Assembly: GCA_023435855.1 (NCBI GenBank)
Contig: JAEZLG010000006.1
Span: 1-14,557 of the forward strand
Length of the DNA stretch: 14,557 nt
Direction of reading: 5' to 3'
DNA from: Bacillota bacterium
GTDB lineage: Bacteria > Bacillota > Clostridia > Christensenellales > CAG-138
Positions 1 to 6,700 of this stretch are shown here, one piece after another. Under the pieces are notes generated by a model. The model was given only the letters and a program-made list of their open reading frames with translations, did no database searches and was not told the DNA's origin. The translations under genes and the position numbers were made by a program. Position 1 is the stretch's first letter; the number at the start of each line of letters is the position of its first letter.

Positions 1-21
1 CAGCGCTTCAAACATATCCAT
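1..21 (-). CDS. 5' end of an unidentified gene (partial)
   Basis: Only seven codons are visible before the left edge, reading M-D-M-F-E-A-L from an ATG whose complement lies at 19-21. The case for a real gene is the ribosome binding site AAGGAGA (complement of 29-35), seven bases from that ATG, plus a good extended -10 promoter further upstream. A second in-frame ATG lies two codons inside, but the spacing favours the first. It is transcribed divergently from the phosphate transporter and shares its control region. Seven residues are too few to name a product. Confidence 0.6.
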
Positions 22-80
22 ATGCGTTTCTCCTTGCTTTGAATGTTTCAACATAGGTTTTAAGAGAATATAACATTGCT

Positions 81-89
81 ATTATATCA
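81..89 (-). promoter_or_regulatory. Extended -10 promoter for the leftmost minus-strand gene
   Basis: The minus strand reads TGATATAAT across 89 to 81, a perfect TATAAT preceded by the TG of an extended -10 element. It lies about 60 bases upstream of the minus-strand start codon at 21. No good TTGACA-like -35 sits at the expected distance, which is common for extended -10 promoters. The position and match are seen directly; activity is inferred. Confidence 0.5.
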
Positions 90-137
90 TTTTAGAAAGC
101 GTTGCGGGAGGGAGATCGGAAATATATCGGATGAAGA

Positions 138-176
138 TTTGGTTTGGATTTAACGAAGATTTGACAAAGTTTTTAC
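138..176 (+). promoter_or_regulatory. Candidate PhoP box: four TTTxAC-like repeats at 11-bp spacing
   Basis: Four hexamers occur at exact 11-base intervals: TTTGGT at 138, TTTAAC at 149, TTTGAC at 160 and TTTTAC at 171. The last three fit TTTnAC. Direct TTAACA-like repeats with 4-6 base spacers, one per helical turn, are the known binding pattern of the Gram-positive phosphate response regulator PhoP. The array sits upstream of a phosphate transporter gene, so phosphate-dependent control is a reasonable inference. The 3' end of the array is about 30 bases from the tentative -10, somewhat further than in the best-known activated Bacillus promoters. It could also act on the divergent gene to the left. 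Confidence 0.5.
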
Positions 177-180
177 CAGC

Positions 181-194
181 CCTTGCGCGCAAGG
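181..194. promoter_or_regulatory. 14-bp perfect palindrome in the phosphate transporter promoter region
   Basis: CCTTGCGCGCAAGG is its own reverse complement. It lies five bases after the last PhoP-box-like repeat and overlaps the tentative -35 of the transporter promoter. A dimeric repressor or other regulator could bind here, but no known operator was recognised. Confidence 0.3.
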
Positions 195-211
195 TGAATT
201 TGGTGTATAGA
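183..211 (+). promoter_or_regulatory. Tentative promoter of the phosphate transporter operon
   Basis: TTGCGC (183-188) and TATAGA (206-211) are separated by 17 bases, about 80 bases before the transporter start codon. The -35 matches the consensus at only three positions, as expected for a promoter that needs an activator, and the PhoP-box-like array lies just upstream. This is a weak assignment; a perfect TTGACA at 161-166 has no usable -10 at 16-18 bases. Confidence 0.3.
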
Positions 212-289
212 TTAATGGGGACCTTTGCGCGTACATGTATTGAATCATATGTCCCGGGTATGCTTTAACCAGAAACGAGGTAACTTTTC

Positions 290-1357
290 ATGCAGTTTTC
301 CGAAGGCGTCGTACCACTTGGGGAGTTTATAACAGAGCTAGGTCGAAATCCGACACTCTTTCTCACGGTGTTGTTGACGCTTGGCGTAATTTTGGTAAAC
401 GGCTGGACGGATGCACCAAACGCCATAGCGACATGCGTTTCTACACGCTCCATGTCGCCGCGTGCGGCAATTCTAATGGCGGCTGTATTAAACTTCTTAG
501 GTGTTCTGTTGATGACCTTCATCAACAAGACCGTCGCCATGACCATCTATAATATGGTTAATTTTGACGGCAACGCCGCAGACGCAAATATTGCGCTTTG
601 CGCTGCTATGTTTGCCATCGTCACCTGGGCAACCGCTGCGTGGAAGTTTGGCATACCTACAAGCGAGAGCCATGCGCTTATCGCAGGCATATCGGGTGCC
701 GCCATCGCACTGCAGGGAGGCATATCGGGCATCAACGGTTCGGAGTGGATTAAGGTCATCTACGGACTGTTGCTTTCTACGTTTTTAGGTTTCGGCATGG
801 GATTTTTAACGACGAAACTTACGGAATTCATTTTCCGCCGCACGGACAGGCGCAAGACCGAAGGTTTCTTTAAGGGCGCACAGATATTCGGTGCAGGGGC
901 AATGGCGTTTATGCATGGCGCGCAGGACGGGCAAAAATTCATAGGTGTATTCCTGTTAGGCACATTTCTCGCCACCGGAAACGCGGGCACGACCGATTTT
1001 GCAATCCCCATATGGCTTATGGTAATCTGCTCGCTCGTTATGGCACTCGGTACCTCCATAGGCGGGTACCGCATCATCAAGTCCGTCGGCATGGACATGG
1101 TGAAGCTTGCTAAGTACCAGGGCTTTTCGGCAGACGTAGCTGCAGCAAGCTGTCTTCTTTTAAGCTCCCTTACCGGCATACCTGTGAGCACCACGCACAC
1201 AAAGACAACCGCCATCATGGGCGTAGGTGCATCCAAGCGTCTTTCCTCGGTAAACTGGGGCGTGGTAAAAGAAATGGTGATTGCGTGGGTATTGACTTTC
1301 CCCGGCTGTGCTTTAATCGCATATTTGATGGTCAAGCTGTTCCTCGCCATATTCTAA
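290..1357 (+). CDS. pit: Inorganic phosphate transporter, PiT family
   Basis: Low-affinity inorganic phosphate permease of the cytoplasmic membrane; PiT proteins co-transport phosphate (often as a metal-phosphate complex) with protons or Na+. The 355-residue protein is almost entirely hydrophobic helices. It carries both inverted copies of the family signature: GWTDAPNA at residues 38-45 and MHGAQDGQK at 208-216. Each is followed by a characteristic loop, GIPTSESHA (121-129) and GIPVSTTHTKT (296-306). A charged cytoplasmic loop lies around residues 176-195. The length is typical of short bacterial PiT proteins. The start is set by ACGAGGTAA about ten bases before the ATG. The next gene, 42 bases on, is the usual DUF47 partner, which supports the family call. 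PhoP-box-like repeats upstream suggest phosphate control, an inference. Confidence 0.95.
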   Translation: MQFSEGVVPLGEFITELGRNPTLFLTVLLTLGVILVNGWTDAPNAIATCVSTRSMSPRAAILMAAVLNFLGVLLMTFINKTVAMTIYNMVNFDGNAADANIALCAAMFAIVTWATAAWKFGIPTSESHALIAGISGAAIALQGGISGINGSEWIKVIYGLLLSTFLGFGMGFLTTKLTEFIFRRTDRRKTEGFFKGAQIFGAGAMAFMHGAQDGQKFIGVFLLGTFLATGNAGTTDFAIPIWLMVICSLVMALGTSIGGYRIIKSVGMDMVKLAKYQGFSADVAAASCLLLSSLTGIPVSTTHTKTTAIMGVGASKRLSSVNWGVVKEMVIAWVLTFPGCALIAYLMVKLFLAIF

Positions 1358-1399
1358 GCGCGAGGGCGGCTTTCATTTTTGACAGGAGGAATTTTCTTT

Positions 1400-2017
1400 A
1401 TGGCGAAAAAGGTAGATTACTTTGCGGAGATCGAGAATTTAATGCACTATGCGTGTGAAGCCTCCGCGTACTTAAACAAAACGCTCGGGGAGTTTGACCC
1501 CGAAAAGCTGCATGAATGTCTTGAGGCGATGCACAAGATCGAGCATACGGCGGACATGCAAAAGCATGACCTTATGGCTAAGCTCGTGGCGGAGTTCATC
1601 ACCCCCATCGAGCGCGAGGACATTTTGGTCATACTCCAAAAAATCGACGATATCACGGACTCTATCGAAGAGGTCTTAAGAAAGGCGTACATGTTCAACA
1701 TCGCCTCCGTCAGGCCCGATGCCGTGGAGTTTGCGCTCATCATCGACCAATGTTGCGAGACGACGCGGCTTGCGCTTTCGGAATTCCATGATTTCCGCAA
1801 ATCCAAACTCATCCGCGATCACATCATTCAGGTAAACGAATATGAGGAAGCGGGCGACAGGCTGCACCGCGATTCCATACGCCGTCTTTACAGCAGCGAG
1901 CAAAACCCCGTTGCCGTACTCGCGTGGACGGAAATGTACGATTGCCTCGAGCGCTGCTGTGACGCTTGCGAGGACGTGAGCGAAATGATAGAGACGGTAA
2001 TGATGAAGAACTCCTAA
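1400..2017 (+). CDS. DUF47 / PhoU-like accessory protein of the phosphate transporter
   Basis: Soluble, mostly helical protein of 205 residues in the DUF47 (TIGR00153, PhoU-like) family. Members are usually encoded next to PiT transporters and are thought to modulate them; the mechanism is not settled. The acidic motifs resemble the metal-binding E/D patches of PhoU: IEHTAD (47-52), ITPIERED (67-74), DDITDSIEE (83-91), and a second-half repeat around EYEEAGDRLHRD (147-158) and CCDACEDVSEMIE (186-198). The start is placed at the ATG at 1400, which has an ideal AGGAGGA nine bases upstream. The in-frame TTG at 1379 would put that binding site inside the gene. It forms an operon with the transporter. 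The stop codon lies in a small palindrome. Confidence 0.93.
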   Translation: MAKKVDYFAEIENLMHYACEASAYLNKTLGEFDPEKLHECLEAMHKIEHTADMQKHDLMAKLVAEFITPIEREDILVILQKIDDITDSIEEVLRKAYMFNIASVRPDAVEFALIIDQCCETTRLALSEFHDFRKSKLIRDHIIQVNEYEEAGDRLHRDSIRRLYSSEQNPVAVLAWTEMYDCLERCCDACEDVSEMIETVMMKNS

Positions 2018-2052
2018 AGGAGTCGCGAAAATGTCTGCGGCCATTTCCGCGA
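2010..2052 (+). repeat. Two consecutive inverted repeats at the end of the DUF47 gene
   Basis: ACTCCT-AA-AGGAGT (2010-2023) spans the stop codon. It is followed at once by an 11-bp stem, TCGCGAAAATG (2023-2033) with CATTTCCGCGA (2042-2052), with a single mismatch and an 8-base loop. No T-run follows, so this is not a standard intrinsic terminator. It may stabilise the mRNA 3' end or be the edge of a structured intergenic repeat. Confidence 0.5.
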
Positions 2053-2309
2053 TTGGGAACGAGGGTTTCGCACATCCGCCTGTCGCGTTTCGACGCTCCC
2101 GGGCGGCGAATGTGAGAGGAACGAAAGGCTAACGCCTTTCATCCGTTTCAGCGCGCATGTCGCTGAAGCCGGAATTGAGCCTACAGAGGGTTGCCCGCAG
2201 TTCGCAATGGTCGTCTTGCTCCTTAGGTCGCAATACTCCCTTGCTCATTGGGCTTCCGCCTCGCTTCATCCGCTACTGGCGGCGCTTTGGCTCCGCCCCT
2301 CCGCACCTC

Positions 2310-2339
2310 CCTGTAGGGGCGGGTATTAGCCGCCCGCGG
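2310..2339. repeat. GTAGGGGCGG hairpin repeat, copy 1
   Basis: After CCT, the core GTAGGGGCGG (2313-2322) leads into a hairpin of GGGCGG (2317-2322), a 7-base loop and CCGCCC (2330-2335). The same core recurs 50 bases downstream. From memory, short hairpins of this type are scattered between genes in many gut Clostridia; that is recollection and not a search result. Confidence 0.55.
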
Positions 2340-2358
2340 TTACCGCCATGCAGATTAA

Positions 2359-2390
2359 CCCCGTAGGGGGCGGCGTCCTCGACGCCCCGC
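2359..2390. repeat. GTAGGGGCGG hairpin repeat, copy 2
   Basis: The core is repeated with one extra G (GTAGGGGGCGG, 2363-2373), followed by a perfect hairpin of GGCGTC (2372-2377), loop CTC and GACGCC (2381-2386). The stem sequence differs from copy 1 while pairing is kept. That argues for a conserved hairpin form and not a simple duplication. Confidence 0.55.
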
Positions 2391-2415
2391 GAATAGAATG
2401 ATCGTATTACCCATA

Positions 2416-2440
2416 GCGGGATGATTGCATCTCGCTTTTT
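2416..2440 (+). terminator. Probable intrinsic terminator before the aldolase promoter
   Basis: GCGGGATG (2416-2423), a four-base loop and CATCTCGC (2428-2435) form an 8-bp stem with one G-U pair, followed directly by TTTTT (2436-2440). Outer bases CCATA and TATGG can also pair around the T-run. It would end read-through from the phosphate operon about 400 bases upstream and insulate the next operon, whose promoter begins 36 bases later. Confidence 0.55.
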
Positions 2441-2475
2441 CTATGGAACGGACGCTCCCAACTGCCCTTTATTTA

Positions 2476-2484
2476 TGGTACAAT
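2476..2484 (+). promoter_or_regulatory. Extended -10 promoter of the aldolase-thpR-addB-addA operon
   Basis: TGGTACAAT provides the TGn extension plus TACAAT, one base from the TATAAT consensus. It lies 31 bases before the aldolase start codon and just after the probable terminator. No clear TTGACA-like hexamer lies 16-18 bases upstream. This is the only good promoter-like site seen before a run of four closely packed genes. Confidence 0.55.
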
Positions 2485-2515
2485 ATTTTTATCTATTGCG
2501 TACAAAGGAGACCCC

Positions 2516-3172
2516 ATGACCGACAATAACCTCAACATACTTTTTGATACGGGCATACTTGCCATTTGCCGCGCCATACCCGAGGACAAGCTTTTTCTTT
2601 GCGCCGATGCGCTTATTGAAGCGGGTGTAAAATACATGGAGGTCACGTTTGACAATTCATCCGGTCCCGAAAAGACCGAGCGTGCACTTTCCTCGCTATC
2701 AAGCCGCTATGAAAAAGAACTCGTCATTGGTGCCGGTACGGTGCTTACTTTAGAACAGCTTTCTCGTGCGAGAGACGCAGGTGCAAAATACATCGTATCT
2801 CCCAACTGCAACGAAAGCATCATTAAAAAAACCAAGGAATTGGGGCTAAATAGCGTACCCGGGGCACTCACGCCAACCGAGATTGCCATGGCGCACCAAA
2901 GCGGTGCAAACCTTGTTAAGCTGTTCCCTGCGGGGCTTTTCGGTGAGGAATACTTCCGCGCGGTGAAAGCGCCTTATAAGCACATCCCGCTTGCGGCGGT
3001 GGGCAACATCACGCCTGAGAACTTTACACCGCTTTACAATGCAGGTGCTGTGGAGTTTGGTATAAGCTCAGGCATATTCGAAAAGGAAGCCATAGATGCG
3101 GGCGATTTTAAGCGCATCCTAAGTCGCGCAAAGCTTTATAAAGGACTTTTTGACAAAGCGAAAGAGGCATAA
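2516..3172 (+). CDS. eda: KDPG/KHG-type aldolase (2-dehydro-3-deoxy-phosphogluconate / 4-hydroxy-2-oxoglutarate aldolase family)
   Basis: Class I (Schiff-base) aldolase of the KDPG/KHG family, a cytoplasmic TIM-barrel enzyme that splits 2-keto-3-deoxy-6-phosphogluconate or a related keto acid into pyruvate plus an aldehyde. The 218 residues match the family length. Visible landmarks are Glu42 in YMEVTF, IGAGTV (71-76), IVSPN (93-97), the Schiff-base Lys135 in VKLFPAG (134-140), and AAVGNI (160-165). The C-terminal phosphate-loop region reads FGISSGIF (181-188), where E. coli Eda has a GGSW-type sequence, so the exact substrate is uncertain. AAAGGAG (2504-2510) fixes the start. The gene leads the operon with thpR and addBA. 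No Entner-Doudoroff dehydratase or kinase gene is in the window, so a role in uronate or other sugar-acid breakdown is equally possible. Confidence 0.88.
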   Translation: MTDNNLNILFDTGILAICRAIPEDKLFLCADALIEAGVKYMEVTFDNSSGPEKTERALSSLSSRYEKELVIGAGTVLTLEQLSRARDAGAKYIVSPNCNESIIKKTKELGLNSVPGALTPTEIAMAHQSGANLVKLFPAGLFGEEYFRAVKAPYKHIPLAAVGNITPENFTPLYNAGAVEFGISSGIFEKEAIDAGDFKRILSRAKLYKGLFDKAKEA

Positions 3173-3174
3173 AT

Positions 3175-3708
3175 ATGAGGCTGTTTATCGGCATCGAACT
3201 CCCCAAGTCGTTTAAGGCGGAATTGCTGCGCGTAGAAAATGAGCTCAAGGCGATGGGGGCAACCGGCCGCTTCGTTCCCGAGGACAATTTTCATATCACG
3301 CTCAATTTTTTGGGCGAGCAAAGCGATGTCTACGGCATCACAAACGCTATGAAAAGCGCTGCGCGAGGCATCCGCCCGTTTACGCTGCACTTATTAAAAT
3401 ACGGCTGTTTTTCTCGTTCGGACGGGCAGATCGCTTATGTAGGACTTGCTGGCGGGCTTGATGAGCTCAGTGTACTGCATGAATCGCTCATAAGCGCGTT
3501 ACTCGACGGAGGATTCTCCTGTGAGCGCAAGCGCTTCACGCCGCATATTACACTTGGGCGCGCGGTGAAATACCCGCCGGGTGTTGAAGAAAAGCTCACT
3601 GCAATTTCCCCCAACGCATCTCTCACGGTCTCCTCAATGGTGTTGTTTGAAAGTGTGCGCCGCGAAAACCAAATGTACTATTCCGTACTGCACAGGGAGA
3701 AATTTTGA
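3175..3708 (+). CDS. thpR: RNA 2',3'-cyclic phosphodiesterase (ThpR / LigT family)
   Basis: Member of the 2H phosphoesterase superfamily. The enzyme hydrolyses RNA 2',3'-cyclic phosphate ends to 2'-phosphates, and some members were first described as 2'-5' RNA ligases. Both catalytic HxT motifs are present: HITLNFLGE with His40/Thr42, and HITLGRA with His124/Thr126. The protein opens with RLFIGIELP and ends YSVLHREKF, both typical of the family, and its 177 residues are the usual size. The ATG lies two bases after the aldolase stop, and its ribosome binding site, AAAGAGG (3161-3167), is inside the end of the aldolase gene. Its last base overlaps the addB start, so it is translationally linked to both neighbours. 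Physiological role in bacteria is poorly defined. Confidence 0.92.
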   Translation: MRLFIGIELPKSFKAELLRVENELKAMGATGRFVPEDNFHITLNFLGEQSDVYGITNAMKSAARGIRPFTLHLLKYGCFSRSDGQIAYVGLAGGLDELSVLHESLISALLDGGFSCERKRFTPHITLGRAVKYPPGVEEKLTAISPNASLTVSSMVLFESVRRENQMYYSVLHREKF

Positions 3709-6700
3709 TGGAACGCATCACCTTCGTCGCCGGGCGCGCGGGGGCGGGCAAGAGCCGATATCTGCGCGAGAGGATGCGAGAGCTTCTTCTTAACAAGGAG
3801 CGCGTAATCGTAATCGTACCCGAGCAGTTTACCTTCGAGACCGAACGCGAGCTTACGGAGGCATTCTCCGGCGGGCTCTACAATGTTTCGGTCTTTTCAT
3901 TTACCACGCTCGCGCGGCGCGTGCTTAAAAAAAGCGGTGAGCGAAACGTTTTCCTTTCCCCGGAAGGAATGCGCATGGTGGTTAAAAAATCCGTGAATGA
4001 ATGTGAGAAAAAGCTTACCGCTTTTTCCGGTGTTGCTGAGCGGCCGGGGTTTTCCGAAACCGCAGTATCCCTTTTCACCATGTTCAAACGCTTTGAGATT
4101 ACGCCGAAGGAGCTTAACAAAGCTACTGAAAAGCTGCCGGATGAAGCGCTTTTAAAAAGAAAGCTTCTTGATTTGTCACTGCTTTACGAGCATACGGAGG
4201 AATACCTGCTAGGCCGCTACCTAGATTCGGAGGATGCGCTGAATGCACTTCTGAGGTTAATGCCGGAGTCGTTTGTAACGGACTGCCATGTGTTTATCGA
4301 CGGGTTTGACCTACTTACCGAGCAGATCTATCGCATTATCGTATCACTCATGCAGCATGTGAAAAGCGTTTCCGTTTCCTTCCGTGCGGACTTTTCGCCG
4401 CGCTGCCGCGATATGGACGTATTCAAAGTAGAGCACAGGGCTTATTCGCGTTTATTTGAGGAAGCTAACGCACTGTCTCTTCCCACCAAGCTTGTGAGGC
4501 TGCCGTTTGAAGGTGAAAAGGAGCGTGCAGTGCCTTCCGCTTTGCGCCACCTGGAAAAAGAGGGCTTTGCTTACCCGTTTACGGTGTATGACGGTGAGCC
4601 TTCGGGCATCACACTTTTTGCCGCGAGCGACCGTATTACCGAGGCGCACGCGCTTGCCGACCGAATTTCCGTTGCCGCAAGACAGGGGATACGCTACCGC
4701 GATATGGCGGTTGTCTGCACGGATATGGGAGCTTATTTTCCCATCGTAAGCCGTGTGTTCCATGCGCGTAAAATCCCGTTTTTTACCGACCATAAACACC
4801 CGCTATCGGGCTATCCGGCACCTCGCCTCCTTCTTTACGCGCTTCGTGCGGCAATTCTCGATTTTTCCGCCTCGGATATGATCGAGCTTGCAAAAACAGG
4901 ACTTTGCGGCATTACCTTAGATGAAGCGGAGATATTTGAAAATTATGTGATTGCCTGCGGCATACGCGGCAAGGCTTTTTTGGAGCCGTTTAAGCGGGGA
5001 GCAGTGCCCGCCGAGGCAGAGACTGCACGCATTGCGCTTGCAGAGCCGCTCATTGCATTAAAAAACCGCCTTCGCACAGGAAAAACCGCAGCATTAAAAA
5101 CTGAGGCTGTTGCCGAATATATGGAGACGCTCAAAGTATTTGACAAGCAAGACGAGCTGTCTATAAAGCTTCGGCAAGAGGACCGCTTGGAGCTTGCCGC
5201 GGAAAACGCACAGGTCTATAACCACATCATGGAAATATTAAGCCAGCTTCATGCAGTGATGGGGGATACAGCTTTAACGAATAAACGCTTCCTCGCAGTT
5301 TTAAGCGAGGGCTTTGATGCAGCTTCGGTAGGTGTCATACCCGCCACGGCGGATCAGGTGCTTTTTGGGAGCGTAGGACGCACCCGCGCAAGAAGCGTGC
5401 GTGCGCTATTTGTAATAGGCGCTAACGAAGGTGCTTTTCCACTTGTTTCGCTCGACGAGGCGCTCATTGACGACCGAGAGCTCAATTCGCTTCGCGAGCT
5501 TAACGTAACACCTTGGGATTCGAGCCTCGATAAAGCTGCCGTAGCGCTTGCGGATGTGTACAGCGCTGTATCAAAGCCAACCGAAGCGCTTTATGTATCT
5601 TACCCCATGACGGTCGAAGGACAAACACAGCCCGCATGCGCGCTTATAGACCGTATGCAGGCACTTTTCCCGACGCTTACATTACATACAGACGTTAATG
5701 CGGCGTTTTCTCCGGTATCGAAAGAAGGTGCGTTCCTTTCTCTCACACAAATGCTTCGAAGCTATGCGGATACGGGTGTGATGGACGCTCAACTCGCGCC
5801 ATTATACGCATGGTTTCATAAAAACGAGGCGTTTAAAGAGCGTTTACGCGGTATTATTGAGGCAATCTTTTTCAACAATTCTCCCGAGCCGTTTGGCGAA
5901 GAGCTGGCTCTTGCACTTTATGGCAACGAAGCTGCGGGCAGTGCAACGCGCTTTGAGGAATTTAACGCCTGCCCGTTTAAGCATTTTGCCAAATACGGGC
6001 TTCGCATTTTGCCCCGCAAGGAATATAAAGAGAGAAGCCTCGAGGAAGGCATATTTTTGCATGAGGCTATTTCACTTTACATCGATGCGTTAACAGCTAG
6101 GTATAAGGATTTAACTCCGGTTACGCAGGAGCTTTGCGAAGCGCTTGTGGACGAAGTGCTGCCGCCCCTTATCGCAAGCCACAACAACGGCGTGTTCCTC
6201 GATACCAGGCGCGGTATGCTTCGCTGTGCTGAACTTGTACGCGAAGTGAAGGCAACTTCATGGGCTGCAACGCGTCAGCTGAAAGTAGGCTCGTTTAAAG
6301 TGGTGAGCACCGAGCTTGCATTCGGTTTAAAGGATGCACCGCTTCCGCCGATTATCGTTAAAATCAACGATTCAACGTATTTTCGCATCACGGGGAAAAT
6401 CGACCGCCTCGATTCGTATGAAAGTGGTGGTGAAACGTATTATCGCGTGATCGATTATAAGAGCGGCAACAAACAGTTCGATTTTAGTGAGCTCTATTAC
6501 GGCTTAAAGCTGCAGCTCCCCCTTTATGCAAAGGCAGCGCTTGCCATAAAAGATGCCGCGCGGGCGGCGGGCTTTTATTATCTGCACATACACGAGCCGG
6601 TTTTAAGCGATGAAGTCCACACCGAGGACGCATTTGAAAAGCAGCTCTTCAAGGCATTTCGCCTAAAAGGCCTTACACTCAACGAACCTGAAATTGTGGA

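Larger units (their letters stand above)
2053..2415. other. Gene-free, hairpin-rich intergenic stretch
   Basis: I see no credible gene here; the only forward open frame (2157-2366) has no ribosome binding site and an Arg/Pro/Ser-rich composition typical of GC-rich noncoding DNA. The stretch holds an imperfect long inverted repeat (CACATCCGCC at 2071-2080 with GGCGGCGAATGTG at 2102-2114). It also holds a perfect 7-bp hairpin, GAAAGGC-TAAC-GCCTTTC (2123-2140), and two GC-rich repeat hairpins listed separately. Base composition is visibly more GC-rich than in the neighbouring genes. It may be one or more decayed repeat elements, or a structured untranslated region. Confidence 0.5.

Noticed and set aside
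161..166. Perfect TTGACA as the -35 of the phosphate transporter promoter
   Set aside because: No acceptable -10 lies 16-18 bases downstream (the sequence there is the GC palindrome), and the hexamer is explained as part of the 11-bp repeat array.
760..1350. 196-codon open frame on the minus strand
   Set aside because: Lies entirely antisense to the well-conserved PiT gene and has no recognisable domain; it is a shadow of the transporter codons.
1379..1399. TTG start seven codons upstream of the DUF47 ATG
   Set aside because: It would place the AGGAGGA ribosome binding site inside the coding region; the ATG at 1400 has ideal spacing to it.
2157..2366. 69-codon forward open frame in the intergenic gap
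   Set aside because: No ribosome binding site, Arg/Pro/Ser-rich composition, and it runs through the palindromic repeats; most likely noncoding.
2010..2400. CRISPR-like array in the repeat-rich gap
   Set aside because: Only two imperfect GC-rich hairpin repeats are present, with no regular spacers, no further copies and no cas genes.
3705..3707. TTG start codon for addB
   Set aside because: The adjacent ATG at 3708 overlaps the thpR stop in the common TGATG arrangement and is seven bases from AGGGAGA.
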